Origin: Pseudomonas fulva
GTDB lineage: Bacteria; Pseudomonadota; Gammaproteobacteria; Pseudomonadales; Pseudomonadaceae
DNA length: 64,000 nucleotides
Assembly: GCF_015680705.1 (NCBI RefSeq)
Contig: NZ_JADNYP010000003.1
Coordinates: forward strand, 285,490 to 349,489
Direction: 5' to 3'
In this document: in pieces, positions 18,077-27,178 of the stretch
Layout: every line of letters starts with the position of its first letter
How positions within the stretch are numbered: position 1 is the stretch's first letter
Program-made: the position numbers and the translations under genes
Notes under the pieces: generated by a model
The model's database searches: none
What the model saw: the letters and a program-made list of their open reading frames with translations, nothing else
What the model was told of the DNA's origin: nothing

Positions 18077-19423
18077 TCACTCCTGGTTGGCCAGCTTGTG
18101 CTCGAGGTAGTGAATGTTGACACCGCCCTTGCAGAAACCATCATCGCGCACCAGTTCGCGGTGCAGCGGGATGTTGGTCTTGATCCCGTCGACGACGATC
18201 TCGTCCAGGGCATTGCGCATGCGCGCCATGGCCTCGTCGCGATCCTTGCCATAGGTGATCAGCTTGCCGATCAGCGAGTCGTAGTTCGGCGGAACCGCAT
18301 AACCGCTGTACAGGTGCGAGTCGACGCGCACGCCATTGCCGCCAGGGGCATGGAAATGCTTCACGGTACCTGGACTCGGGATGAACTTCTTCGGGTCTTC
18401 GGCGTTGATCCGGCATTCCAGGGAATGGCCGCGGATCACCACGTCCTCCTGGCGGAACGACAGCTTGTTGCCCGCGGCGATGCTCAGCATCTCCTTGACG
18501 ATGTCGATGCCGGTGACCATTTCGGAAACCGGGTGCTCCACCTGCACGCGGGTGTTCATCTCGATGAAGTAGAAGCTGCCATTCTCGTACAGGAACTCGA
18601 AGGTGCCGGCACCGCGGTAGCCGATTTCGATACAGGCCTGAACGCAGCGAGCGAAGACTTCCTGGCGGGCCTTCTCGTCGATCCCCGGTGCCGGGGCTTC
18701 CTCCAGGACCTTCTGGTGACGACGCTGCAGCGAGCAGTCACGGTCGCCCAGATGCACGGCATTGCCCTGGCCATCGGACAGGACCTGGACCTCCACGTGG
18801 CGTGGGTTGGTCAGGAACTTCTCCAGATAGACCATCGGATTGCCGAAGGCAGCGCCAGCTTCGTTACGGGTCAGCTTGGCCGAGGCGATCAGGTCTTCTT
18901 CCTTGTGCACCACGCGCATGCCGCGACCACCGCCGCCGCCGGCGGCCTTGATGATCACCGGATAGCCGACTTCGCGGGCGATCGCCAGCGCGGTCGCTTC
19001 GTCTTCCGGCAGCGGGCCGTCCGAGCCTGGCACGGTCGGTACGCCGGCCTTGATCATCGCTTCCTTGGCCGAGACCTTGTCGCCCATCAGGCGAATGGTG
19101 TCGGCCTTGGGCCCGATGAAGGCGAAACCGGATTTCTCGACCTGCTCGGCGAAATCGGCGTTCTCGGCAAGGAAGCCATAACCTGGGTGGATGGCGGTGG
19201 CGCCGGTCACTTCGGCAGCGGCGATGATCGCTGGAATGTGCAGGTAGGAATCCTTGGAGGCCGCGGGTCCGATGCACACCGCCTCGTCAGCCAGGCCCAG
19301 GTGCATCAGTTCACGGTCAGCCGTGGAGTGTACGGCGACGGTCTTGATCCCCAGTTCCTTGCAGGCACGCAGGATACGCAGGGCAATTTCGCCACGGTTG
19401 GCAATCAGAACTTTTTCCAGCAT
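18077..19423 (-). CDS. accC: Acetyl-CoA carboxylase, biotin carboxylase subunit AccC
   Basis: AccC carboxylates the biotin on AccB with ATP and bicarbonate, the first half-reaction of fatty acid synthesis. The 448-residue ATP-grasp enzyme starts [17 protein letters not shown] and has the ATP loop [14 protein letters not shown], the [13 protein letters not shown] segment and [12 protein letters not shown] near the active site. An ATG 7 codons upstream is possible but MLEK is the family start. It lies 17 bp behind accB. Confidence 0.97.
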   Translation of the reverse strand: MLEKVLIANRGEIALRILRACKELGIKTVAVHSTADRELMHLGLADEAVCIGPAASKDSYLHIPAIIAAAEVTGATAIHPGYGFLAENADFAEQVEKSGFAFIGPKADTIRLMGDKVSAKEAMIKAGVPTVPGSDGPLPEDEATALAIAREVGYPVIIKAAGGGGGRGMRVVHKEEDLIASAKLTRNEAGAAFGNPMVYLEKFLTNPRHVEVQVLSDGQGNAVHLGDRDCSLQRRHQKVLEEAPAPGIDEKARQEVFARCVQACIEIGYRGAGTFEFLYENGSFYFIEMNTRVQVEHPVSEMVTGIDIVKEMLSIAAGNKLSFRQEDVVIRGHSLECRINAEDPKKFIPSPGTVKHFHAPGGNGVRVDSHLYSGYAVPPNYDSLIGKLITYGKDRDEAMARMRNALDEIVVDGIKTNIPLHRELVRDDGFCKGGVNIHYLEHKLANQE

Positions 19424-19440
19424 CGCAGGCTCTCCGCAGT

Positions 19441-19905
19441 TCAAACGATGGTGAACAGCGGCTGGTCGAACTCAACCGGCTGACCGTCTTCCACCAGGAT
19501 CGCGTCGATGACGCCACCGATATCGGCTTCGATGTGGTTCATCATCTTCATGGCTTCGACGATGCACAGCGTGTCGCCCTTCTTCACCGTCTGGCCGACT
19601 TCGGCGAAGTTGGACGAGGTCGGCGACGGCTTGCGGTAGAAGGTGCCGACCATCGGCGAGCGGATCACCGTGCCTTTGAGCGCCGGGGCTGCGGCTTCGG
19701 CGGCTGGCGCGGCGGCTGCAGGGGCAGAGGCCGGGGCTGCGGTCGGAGCGGGCGCGGCCACCGGGGCGGCGAAGTACTGCTGGCCGACCGGGGACTTGCT
19801 GTGGCGGCTGATACGAACCGACTCTTCGCCTTCCTTGATCTCCAGCTCGTCGATGCCAGACTCTTCCAGCAGTTCGATCAGTTTCTTGACTTTACGGATA
19901 TCCAT
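19441..19905 (-). CDS. accB: Biotin carboxyl carrier protein AccB
   Basis: AccB carries the biotin that moves CO2 from AccC to the carboxyltransferase AccAD. The 154-residue protein has the usual N-terminal helix region ([17 protein letters not shown]), an alanine/proline-rich flexible linker (about 45-77) and the biotinyl domain with the attachment lysine K120 in EAMKM, 35 residues from the C-terminus. Operon with accC, and aroQ 96 bp upstream. Confidence 0.97.
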   Translation of the reverse strand: MDIRKVKKLIELLEESGIDELEIKEGEESVRISRHSKSPVGQQYFAAPVAAPAPTAAPASAPAAAAPAAEAAAPALKGTVIRSPMVGTFYRKPSPTSSNFAEVGQTVKKGDTLCIVEAMKMMNHIEADIGGVIDAILVEDGQPVEFDQPLFTIV

Positions 19906-20001
19906 TAAGCATCAACTCCCAAGGTTCGGTCAGGGATGTAATTTGAAAACGTGTCGAGGACGTTTCTGTAAAACCCGTGCCCATCGGGCCGGGCCTTGTC
20001 A

Positions 20002-20454
20002 TCAGGGCTGTGCGTGTGCAGCCAGGTATTCCAGCGCGGACTCCAGGGCCAACCGGTAGCCAGTGGCGCCAAGGCCGCAGATCACTCCCACGGCGACGTC
20101 GGAGAAGTAGGAGTGATGACGGAAAGGTTCGCGTTTGTGCACGTTGGAAAGGTGCACTTCGATGAATGGGATGCTCACCGCCAGCAATGCGTCACGTAAT
20201 GCGACGCTGGTATGGGTGAAGGCGGCCGGGTTGATCAGGATGAAGTCCACGCCTTCGTTGCGCGCCGCGTGGATGCGGTCGATCAGTTCATACTCGGCAT
20301 TGCTTTGCAGGTACTGCAGGTGATGGCCGCCAGCGCGGGCACGCTGTTCCAGATCCTGGTTGATCTGCGACAGGGTCACGGCGCCATACAGGCCTGGCTC
20401 GCGAGTACCGAGCAGGTTGAGGTTCGGGCCGTGCAGCACCAGTAGGGTCGCCAT
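20002..20454 (-). CDS. aroQ: Type II 3-dehydroquinate dehydratase AroQ
   Basis: AroQ removes water from 3-dehydroquinate in the shikimate pathway. The 150-residue protein has the type II features: [17 protein letters not shown] at the N-terminus with the catalytic tyrosine in [20 protein letters not shown] in the middle and the catalytic histidine in IEVHLSN. ATG 20454 has AAGGAA upstream. It heads the aroQ-accB-accC run, an association common in gamma-proteobacteria though the pathways are unrelated. Confidence 0.96.
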   Translation of the reverse strand: MATLLVLHGPNLNLLGTREPGLYGAVTLSQINQDLEQRARAGGHHLQYLQSNAEYELIDRIHAARNEGVDFILINPAAFTHTSVALRDALLAVSIPFIEVHLSNVHKREPFRHHSYFSDVAVGVICGLGATGYRLALESALEYLAAHAQP

Positions 20455-20571
20455 CTGCGGTTTCCTTGTTGTTCGGCAAGTCGATATAGCGCGGCGACTA
20501 TGCCGCAAGCGATGGCAAGTGTCCAGTTCCCTGCAATAGCCGGCACGATGCCCGAGATTCGCGCAAAGTAT

Positions 20572-20597
20572 GTGACCAAAAGCGGTTCTTTGGTCAC
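20572..20597. promoter_or_regulatory. Perfect 9-bp palindrome upstream of aroQ-accBC
   Basis: GTGACCAAA (20572-20580) faces TTTGGTCAC (20589-20597) across 8 nt. It sits about 120 bp upstream of the aroQ start, where the operon promoter is expected, and 31 bp past the dsbD stop. No T-run follows on either side, so an operator for a dimeric regulator is as likely as a terminator. Confidence 0.4.
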
Positions 20598-20607
20598 TCT
20601 TGCCGGA

Positions 20608-20630
20608 AACTTCCCGCCAGTTGGGAAGTT
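20608..20630 (-). terminator. Hairpin at the end of dsbD
   Basis: Perfect 8-bp stem AACTTCCC / GGGAAGTT with a 7-nt loop, starting at the dsbD stop codon. On the minus strand only TTTCC follows, so termination may be weak. Confidence 0.45.
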
Positions 20631-22416
20631 AAAGCCCCAGGTCCTGGCGCATGCGTGATAGATGTCGGGCGAATTCTTCGACAGTGGTTTCGCCGACTAC
20701 CCGATCGGCGGTCATTTCGCTGCCGTTCGCGGCAAAGAACAGCAAGGCGGGTGGGCCGAACAGCTGGTAGCGGTCGAGCAGGGCACGCTGGGCGGCGTTG
20801 CTTTCGGTGATGTCGAAGCGCAGGCGCACGAAGCCATCGAGCTGCTTGTGTATCGAGGCGGCCCCGAGCACTTCGCGCTCGATCACCTTGCAACTGATGC
20901 ACCAGTCGGCATACCAGTCGAGCACGACCGGTTGCCCGTCCGCCTTGGCCTGGGCCAGTGCCGCATCCAGTTCGGCTGGCGTGGTGAGGGTGCGCCAGGC
21001 ATCGACCTGCGCCGGCTGCGCTGCAGTGCCGGAGCTACCGACCGGCGTGCCCAGCGGACGCAGCGGATCTCCTTGGCCGCTCAGGGCGCCGTGCCAGCAG
21101 GCAAAGGCATAGCACAGCAGCAGCAGGCCCAGCAGTTGCGCCAGACGCTGGCCCGGTGTCTTGTGCGTGAACTCGAGCGTGCCGAGGAACAGAGCCACGC
21201 CGGCGGCCAGCAGCCCGACCAGCAGGAGTGTCAGCGGCGCCGGCAGGACACGGGCGAGCAGACCGATCGCCAGGCCTAGCAGCAGCACGCCGATGGCGTT
21301 CTTCACCGTCACCAACCATGCACCGCTCCTGGGCAGCCAGGCGGCGCCGCCGGTAGCCATCAGCAGCAAGGGCGCGCCCATGCCCAGGCCCAGGGCGAAC
21401 AGCTTCAAGGCGCCGCCGAAGGCATCGCCGCTGGCGCTGATGTACAGCAACGCGCCAGCCAAAGGCGCCGATACGCAGGGCGACACCAGCAGGCTGGACA
21501 GCACTCCAAGCACGGCCGCCCCGAGCAGCGAGCCGCCCTTGGTCCGGCTGGCGGCCTTGTCCAGGCGGCTGCTCAGGGCCTGGGGCAGCTTGAGTTCGAA
21601 CAGGCCGAACATGGCCAGGGCGAACAGCACGAAGAACAGCGCGAAGGGTATCAGGACCCAAGGCGATTGCAGGCGCGCCTGCAGATTGAGCCCCGCGCCG
21701 AACAGGCCCATCAGCGCCCCGAGCACGGCGAAGCAGGCCGCCATCGGCAACACGTAGGCCAGCGACAGGCTCAGGCCGCGCAGGCCACCTACCTGGCCCC
21801 GCAATACCACGCCGGAAAGGATCGGCAGCATCGGCAGCACGCACGGGGTGAAGGTCAGCCCGACGCCCGCCAGGAAGAACAGCAGCAGTGAGCGCCAGCT
21901 CCAGCCTTCCGGGGCGACGGCAGGTATCGACGCGGCGGGGGCCCCGGCGGCGCCAGGGATTTCCAGGCGTTCGGTTTGCGGCGGATAGCACAAGCCCTTG
22001 TCGGCGCAGCCCTGGTAGGTGACCTGCAAGGTGACGGGCCGCTGCCCGGAGGCTTGGCGAGGCAGTTCGATGTCGACGATGCCGTGGTACACCTCGACGT
22101 CGCCGAAGAACTCGTCGTGCTTGGCCTCGCCAGGCGGGATGCGAGCCTGGCCCAGGCCTGCGTCGGTCGGCTCGGTACGGAACTGGAAGCGATGGCGATA
22201 CAGGTAATAGCCTTCCGCCGCGACGAAGCGCAAGGTGACGGTTTGCCGGTCGACGTGCTCCAGACTGAGCTTGAAAGCCTGGCGCACCGGAAGGAAGTCC
22301 GCGCTGGCAACCAGCGAGGCGGCGCCTAGGGAAGCGCTGGGTCGGTTGTCGAGCAGGCTGCTGGCGAAGGACGGGCTGGCCAGCAGCATGAACAGCAGCA
22401 AAAACAGGCGGCGCAT
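20629..22416 (-). CDS. dsbD: Thiol:disulfide interchange protein DsbD
   Basis: DsbD carries electrons from cytoplasmic thioredoxin across the inner membrane to periplasmic partners such as DsbC. The 595-residue protein shows a signal peptide (1-18), the periplasmic alpha domain with paired cysteines (CADKGLCYPP), an eight-helix membrane domain with the redox cysteines in FTPCVLPMLP and VSPCVSAPLAG, and a C-terminal thioredoxin-like domain with WCISCK. All six expected cysteines are present. It follows the chemoreceptor gene by 89 bp and precedes aroQ. Confidence 0.95.
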   Translation of the reverse strand: MRRLFLLLFMLLASPSFASSLLDNRPSASLGAASLVASADFLPVRQAFKLSLEHVDRQTVTLRFVAAEGYYLYRHRFQFRTEPTDAGLGQARIPPGEAKHDEFFGDVEVYHGIVDIELPRQASGQRPVTLQVTYQGCADKGLCYPPQTERLEIPGAAGAPAASIPAVAPEGWSWRSLLLFFLAGVGLTFTPCVLPMLPILSGVVLRGQVGGLRGLSLSLAYVLPMAACFAVLGALMGLFGAGLNLQARLQSPWVLIPFALFFVLFALAMFGLFELKLPQALSSRLDKAASRTKGGSLLGAAVLGVLSSLLVSPCVSAPLAGALLYISASGDAFGGALKLFALGLGMGAPLLLMATGGAAWLPRSGAWLVTVKNAIGVLLLGLAIGLLARVLPAPLTLLLVGLLAAGVALFLGTLEFTHKTPGQRLAQLLGLLLLCYAFACWHGALSGQGDPLRPLGTPVGSSGTAAQPAQVDAWRTLTTPAELDAALAQAKADGQPVVLDWYADWCISCKVIEREVLGAASIHKQLDGFVRLRFDITESNAAQRALLDRYQLFGPPALLFFAANGSEMTADRVVGETTVEEFARHLSRMRQDLGL

Positions 22417-22505
22417 GGCGGTCTCGCTAGGTAAAACGTGCGCGCATGATAACGGACTCTGCTCGGCTTGGGGCGGTGACGCAGCGATCAGCGCCTGGCG
22501 GGACG

Positions 22506-24467
22506 TCAGACGCGGAACGCGCGCACCGCCGTGTTCAACGCGTCGCCGAGCCTTAGCAGCTGTTCGCCTTGCTCGCGGCCCTCGCCGACGCGTTGCAGAT
22601 TGTCTTCGCCCAGCGCATGGATGCGCTCGCTATGGCCGCGGATGTCGCCGACCGCGCCGGTCTGCTGCGCGGTCGCGTCGGCGATGCGGGTCGCGGTAAC
22701 GGCGATGGTGCCGATGGCGCTGACGATGGTGGCCAGCGCGCCATCGGCGGCCTGCGCCTGGCCTACGGTGGTTTCGGCATGCTCGAGCTGATGGCGCATG
22801 CCTTCGAGCGAGTCGCGGGCCGCCAGCTGCAAACGGTCGATCAACGCCTGGATCTCGCCGGTGGCGCCGGTGGTGCGTTGCGCCAGGGAGCGTACCTCGT
22901 CGGCCACCACGGCGAAGCCGCGACCCATTTCGCCGGCGCGGGCCGCCTCGATGGCGGCATTGAGCGCCAGCAGGTTGGTCTGTTCGGCGATCGAGCGGAT
23001 CACCGTCAGCACACCGCCAATGGTCGCCGATTCCTCGGCCAGTTGCTCGATGGCCTGGGCATTGCCCTGGACCTCCTCGACCAGCGTGCGCAGCCCGGAC
23101 AGACTCTGGCCAATCACCGCCTGGCCATGCTCGACGGCGCGGTCGGCGTCATGGCTGGCCAGCGCGGCGGACCTGGCATCGCTGGCCACCTGCTGGATGG
23201 TGGTTTCCAGCGCGCCAAGGGCATCGCGGATCAGCGCGGTGTCGCCGGCCTGGCGTTCGGTGCCATCGTGCAGCGCACTGCTCATGCCAGCCAGCGCCTG
23301 GCTGCTGCCGACCACTTGCTCGGCGTTGTGGCGCAGGGCGTCGACCAGCTCGACCAGATATTGGCGCAGGCGATTGAGCGATTCCTGGATATCGTGCAGC
23401 TCCCGGTTGCTCCGGCCCAGCGCGATGGGCTGGGCGAAATCCCCCTCGGCCCAGCACGAGAGCGCCGGCGCCAGGTTGGTGAGCACGCGCGCCAGACGCC
23501 GCTGAAGACCATCGATGAGTACTGCGATCAGCAGGATCAGGCCGATCATCAGGCCCTGCATGACCCGCACTTCACGCTGGATCAGGGCATGTCGGGCGCG
23601 CACCTCCGGCTCCAGCGCGGCGATCGCCTGGCGAACCGACGCCAGCCGCTGCGCCGTGCTGCTGGCCAGCATGGCGCGTCGTTCGATCTGTTCGCGGGTG
23701 CGACGCAATTCCCCCGGATAACGACTGAGCAGGCCCTGCAGCTCGCGCTTGAGCGCCACCGCGGCATCTTCGCGCTGCTCGCTGGCCTCGCTCTGCAAGC
23801 CCATCATCGCCGCGAAATCGTCGGCGCCCGATTCGCGGGCACGGGTCACGCCGAGCAGCGGCAACTGCTCGATGAGTTCGGCCTGGGTGCGGATCGACTG
23901 CAATTCGCGCAGGACCTCATCGGTCAGTTCCGCGCGGCCGCTGCCGACCAGCTTGGCACGCGCCAGCGACAAGCGACCCAGGTGCAGAGTGGCTTCGAGC
24001 AGTGGCGACAGGTAGGCGCTGGCGTGCTCGCTGGCACTGTCCCTGGCATACACGGTGAGCTGCTCGAGGCTGGCGCCCAGCTCACGCTCGGCCTGCAACA
24101 GCAGGGCCTGGGGATCGCCGGCCAGCTTGCCGGCGCCAAGCAGTTCGTCGCCGGTGAAGGCCTGCAAGCCTTCGAGGCTCGGCCGCAGCCTGGTCGCCAA
24201 TGCCGACGGCCATTCGGCCAGCGCCGCCTGCAATTGCTCGATGGCCTGCAGCGCCTGGGCATGACGAACCGCGTCGCCACTGGCCAGGTAGGCTTCGATG
24301 TTACGGGCCGCCTGGTTCTGGAAGCGCTGGGAAAGGTCCAGGTAGCGCTCCACCAATTGGTAGGGGCGCTCCAGGGCGCGCTGCGACCACCACAAGGTGG
24401 CCCCCAGAGCGAGGCAGACGGTGAGCAGTAGCAAGGTGTTGAAATTGGTGAGCCACTTCAGGCGCAT
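22506..24467 (-). CDS. Methyl-accepting chemotaxis protein, CtpL-like
   Basis: A 653-residue chemoreceptor. One membrane helix lies near the N-terminus ([17 protein letters not shown]), followed by a large, mostly helical periplasmic sensor (about 33-300), a second membrane helix ([16 protein letters not shown], about 305-322), a HAMP-like segment and the signalling domain with the invariant hairpin tip [20 protein letters not shown] and [16 protein letters not shown]. Its place between dsbD and the SUI1/speA region matches CtpL of P. aeruginosa, which mediates taxis to inorganic phosphate at low concentration. A candidate Pho box upstream supports this, but the ligand is inferred only. Confidence 0.88.
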   Translation of the reverse strand: MRLKWLTNFNTLLLLTVCLALGATLWWSQRALERPYQLVERYLDLSQRFQNQAARNIEAYLASGDAVRHAQALQAIEQLQAALAEWPSALATRLRPSLEGLQAFTGDELLGAGKLAGDPQALLLQAERELGASLEQLTVYARDSASEHASAYLSPLLEATLHLGRLSLARAKLVGSGRAELTDEVLRELQSIRTQAELIEQLPLLGVTRARESGADDFAAMMGLQSEASEQREDAAVALKRELQGLLSRYPGELRRTREQIERRAMLASSTAQRLASVRQAIAALEPEVRARHALIQREVRVMQGLMIGLILLIAVLIDGLQRRLARVLTNLAPALSCWAEGDFAQPIALGRSNRELHDIQESLNRLRQYLVELVDALRHNAEQVVGSSQALAGMSSALHDGTERQAGDTALIRDALGALETTIQQVASDARSAALASHDADRAVEHGQAVIGQSLSGLRTLVEEVQGNAQAIEQLAEESATIGGVLTVIRSIAEQTNLLALNAAIEAARAGEMGRGFAVVADEVRSLAQRTTGATGEIQALIDRLQLAARDSLEGMRHQLEHAETTVGQAQAADGALATIVSAIGTIAVTATRIADATAQQTGAVGDIRGHSERIHALGEDNLQRVGEGREQGEQLLRLGDALNTAVRAFRV

Positions 24468-24865
24468 AGCCGCAGACTTCCAGCGGGATCAGGTTAGGCT
24501 GCCGACCGTATTGCGTTTTCGTGACGCGATGATGACGAAGCCAGCCCATCGGGAAAAAATGTGGCTTTTTGCCTTTATGCTCGAGGTGGCTGGCAAGCAG
24601 CGCTGCGGCGGTTCCAGAACGACCCTGGCAATGCTCGGGGCGACGGTTTGCAGCCTCTGCGCGCGCGCCGATCTGGCACGCCCGCACGGGCCTTCGCCGG
24701 CTCGGGCGGCCTGTCTAGCTGGGGCGCGACGGCGACTGGCCAGGCTGGTCGCTTATCTTCCTGGCCTCGCTTGTTTTATAGTGCAGCGACCCGTGCTTGC
24801 CGCGGCACCCTGACCCGTGCCTGCGGTCCAAGCCCTGAACCGTCGTGACTGATAAGGACAATCCC
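24468..24865. other. 398-bp intergenic region between divergent chemoreceptor and DUF2333 genes
   Basis: No gene was recognised here. The left side holds the candidate Pho promoter for the receptor. On the right, TATAGT at 24777-24782 is a likely -10 for the DUF2333-Nudix operon; the -35 position (about 24754) is a poor match. The middle (24600-24750) is GC-rich with no clear structure. Confidence 0.5.
24505..24538 (-). promoter_or_regulatory. Candidate Pho box and -10 upstream of the CtpL-like receptor gene
   Basis: Read on the minus strand, 24538-24521 holds two GTCA half-sites (CGTCAT and CGTCAC) whose spacing is exactly 11 bp, as in the PhoB consensus CTGTCAT-n4-CTGTCAY; the first base pairs of each half deviate. 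Ten bases further on is TACGGT (24510-24505), a plausible -10 for a PhoB-activated promoter lacking a -35. The box is 54 bp upstream of the start codon. Confidence 0.45.
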
Positions 24866-25933
24866 ATGCTGGACTGGAAAAACCGTACAGGCGAAGCCGA
24901 GCCCCGCGAGCGGGTCGATTCGCGGGGCGCCGCTACCCGTAGCTACCTCGGCGGCTTGTGGAGCAAGGCGCTGGGCATCGTGATCGGCCTCTACCTGCTG
25001 GTGTGCATTGGCCTGAGCTGGTACTGGAGCCAGGAGCCGGACCTGTTCCCGGTGCAGCAGGGTGCCCAGGCGGCCGCCGAGCGCAACGGGCAGAAGATGG
25101 TGGTCGGCTATACCACCATCGAGACCTTGAAAAGCGTCGCCACCACCTTGCTGGACAAGCCCGGCGGCTATATCTCCAACGACCGTTTCCCGCCGGGACT
25201 GTGGATGGACAACATGCCGAGCTGGGAGTACGGGGTGCTGGTCCAGGTTCGCGACCTGGCGCGTGCACTGCGCAAGGACTTCGCCCGTTCCCAGTCGCAG
25301 TCGACCGAGGACGCGGACCTGGCGCGCGCCGAGCCGCGCTTCAACTTCGACCAGAAGAGCTGGATCCTGCCGTCGAGCGAATCGGAATACCAGGAAGGTA
25401 TCCGTTCCTTGAGCCGCTACCAGGCGCGCCTGGCCGCTGGCGACCAGGGGGCCATCTTCTATACCCGCGCCGACAACCTCAACAACTGGCTGGGCGATGT
25501 CGCCACGCGCCTGGGCTCGCTGTCTCAGCGCCTGTCGGCCAGCGTCGGCCGGGTCAAGCTCAACAGCAACCTGAAGACCGAGACCGTGGTCGCCGGCCAG
25601 GCGCCGCAGGTGGATGAGGAAGTGGTCGAGACACCTTGGCTGCAGATCGACAATGTCTTCTACGAAGCGCGTGGCCAGGCCTGGGCACTGTCGCACCTGC
25701 TGCGTGCCATCGAGGTCGATTTCGCCGACGTGCTGGCCAAGAAGAACGCGACGGTCAGCGTGCGCCAGATCATTCGTGAGCTGGAAGCCTCGCAGGAAGC
25801 CTTGTGGAGCCCGATGGTGCTCAATGGCAGCGGCTTCGGCATGTGGGCCAACCATTCGCTGGTCATGGCCAACTACATTTCGCGGGCCAACGCCGCCGTC
25901 ATCGACCTGCGCCAGCTGCTGTCGCAAGGCTGA
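24866..25933 (+). CDS. DUF2333 family membrane protein
   Basis: The 355-residue protein has one N-terminal membrane helix (LGIVIGLYLLVCIGLSWYW, about 38-57) and a large domain predicted to be periplasmic. It matches DUF2333, a family of unknown function found in gamma-proteobacteria; recognisable blocks are DKPGGYISNDRFPPG, MPSWEYGVLVQVRD and the C-terminal MWANHSLVMANYISRANAA. ATG 24866 is chosen because AAGGA lies 8 bases upstream; a GTG at 24845 is possible. Its stop codon shares one base with the next gene's start. Confidence 0.85.
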   Translation: MLDWKNRTGEAEPRERVDSRGAATRSYLGGLWSKALGIVIGLYLLVCIGLSWYWSQEPDLFPVQQGAQAAAERNGQKMVVGYTTIETLKSVATTLLDKPGGYISNDRFPPGLWMDNMPSWEYGVLVQVRDLARALRKDFARSQSQSTEDADLARAEPRFNFDQKSWILPSSESEYQEGIRSLSRYQARLAAGDQGAIFYTRADNLNNWLGDVATRLGSLSQRLSASVGRVKLNSNLKTETVVAGQAPQVDEEVVETPWLQIDNVFYEARGQAWALSHLLRAIEVDFADVLAKKNATVSVRQIIRELEASQEALWSPMVLNGSGFGMWANHSLVMANYISRANAAVIDLRQLLSQG

Positions 25934-26469
25934 TGAGACTCGACTCCCGGGAACTGGCCCACCGCGCAGCCTCGGAGGCCGAGCGGGTGGCCTGGGTCGA
26001 CGAGCATGACCAGCTGCTCGGTGCGCTGCCACGCGCCGAGCTGCGCGAACGGGGCCTGGTCGGCCGCTGCACCTTCATCTTGCTGTTCAACGCAGCAGGG
26101 GAGCTGTGCGTGCATCGGCGCACCTTGAGCAAGGCCCTGTATCCTGGCTACTGGGACGTGGCTGCCGGCGGCATGGTCGCGGCGACGGAAGACTACGACC
26201 AGTGCGCGACACGCGAGCTGTCCGAGGAACTGGGTGTCGAGGGCGTCGAGTTGCGCTTTCACGAGACCTTCTTCTTCGACCAGCCCGGCAACCGGCTCTG
26301 GGCGGCGGTGTACTCGGCGACCTGGGACGGCCCGCTGCGGCTGCAGCCCGAAGAGGTCAGCCAGGCGTGTTTCATCGGCCTGTCCCAGGTCATGGCTGAC
26401 AGCCAGCACCAGCCATACTGTCCTGATTCCCTGGTGGCCTTGCAGCGTTTCCTGGCCAGCCGGGCCTGA
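25933..26469 (+). CDS. Nudix hydrolase (YfcD-like)
   Basis: A 178-residue Nudix protein. The Nudix box is complete: G-x5-E-x7-REL-x-EE-x-G in GMVAATEDYDQCATRELSEE, so the metal-dependent pyrophosphatase site should work. An N-terminal extension (DEHDQLLGALPRAELRERGL) resembles the isopentenyl-diphosphate isomerase-like/YfcD branch. The substrate is not known. ATG 25933 overlaps the TGA of the DUF2333 gene (TGATG), so translation is almost certainly coupled. Confidence 0.9.
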   Translation: MRLDSRELAHRAASEAERVAWVDEHDQLLGALPRAELRERGLVGRCTFILLFNAAGELCVHRRTLSKALYPGYWDVAAGGMVAATEDYDQCATRELSEELGVEGVELRFHETFFFDQPGNRLWAAVYSATWDGPLRLQPEEVSQACFIGLSQVMADSQHQPYCPDSLVALQRFLASRA

Positions 26470-26658
26470 GGTCGCGATTGTTTCCGGAAATGGCGCATTT
26501 CGCTACTTAGCAATGCCGGGGAATCTCGTTAAACTGCCCGGCCTTTTCGGGCGATCGCAACACCTGCGGTCGTAGCGCCGCCCCTGCCAGAGTGGGGCCT
26601 CGCGGTCGGTCCTGGCTCAGGTGCCGACCAGTTTTTGTCCTCAGCCAGAGGAACAAAA

Positions 26659-27030
26659 GTGGCCAAGAAAGCCTCATCCTTCGCCGCCCTGGGCGGCCTC
26701 GTGTATTCCACCGACGCCGGTCGGCACTGTCCCGACTGCAGCAAGCCGGTCGATGCCTGCAGCTGCGGCCAGGCGCTCATCCCCGAGGGCGATGGCATTG
26801 CCCGGGTCCGCCGCGAGACCAAGGGGCGTGGTGGCAAGACCGTCACCTCGATCAGTGGCGTACCGTTGCCGGCCGACCAGCTCAAGGAACTGGCCAGCGT
26901 GCTCAAGCGCCGTTGCGGTACCGGTGGCGCCTTGAAGGACGGCGTCATCGAGATTCAGGGCGACCATGTCGAGCTGCTGATCGCCGAACTCGTCAAGCAA
27001 GGTTTCAAGGCCAGGAAGTCCGGCGGCTGA
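26659..27030 (+). CDS. SUI1/eIF1-like translation factor (YciH family)
   Basis: A 123-residue protein with the SUI1 fold: KGRGGKTVTSISGVPL then LKRRCGTGGALKDGVIEIQGDH. The N-terminus carries four cysteines (CPDC, CSCG) that could form a small zinc knuckle. In E. coli YciH discriminates against unusual initiation sites; the role here is inferred. The start is GTG 26659, preceded by AGAGGAA. The 189 bp upstream contain TTAAACT near 26529 as a possible -10. speA follows 148 bp downstream. Confidence 0.9.
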   Translation: MAKKASSFAALGGLVYSTDAGRHCPDCSKPVDACSCGQALIPEGDGIARVRRETKGRGGKTVTSISGVPLPADQLKELASVLKRRCGTGGALKDGVIEIQGDHVELLIAELVKQGFKARKSGG

Positions 27031-27178
27031 ACCTTGCCCGCGCCTTCTGGCCGACGCTTCTAAACTCGCTTCCGTGGTCGGGGTCTACCCCTGGCATGGA
27101 ACCGTCAATTCTTCAGTTCTTGCACCGTGCGCGCCTGCTGGCGTGGCGGTGTTTCCGACTTCATGAAAGGGGACTTGA

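Noticed and set aside
24540..24600. FliA-type promoter for the CtpL-like receptor
   Set aside because: ATAAAGG and CCGATG are present on the minus strand but spacing is about 20 nt, too long for sigma-28.
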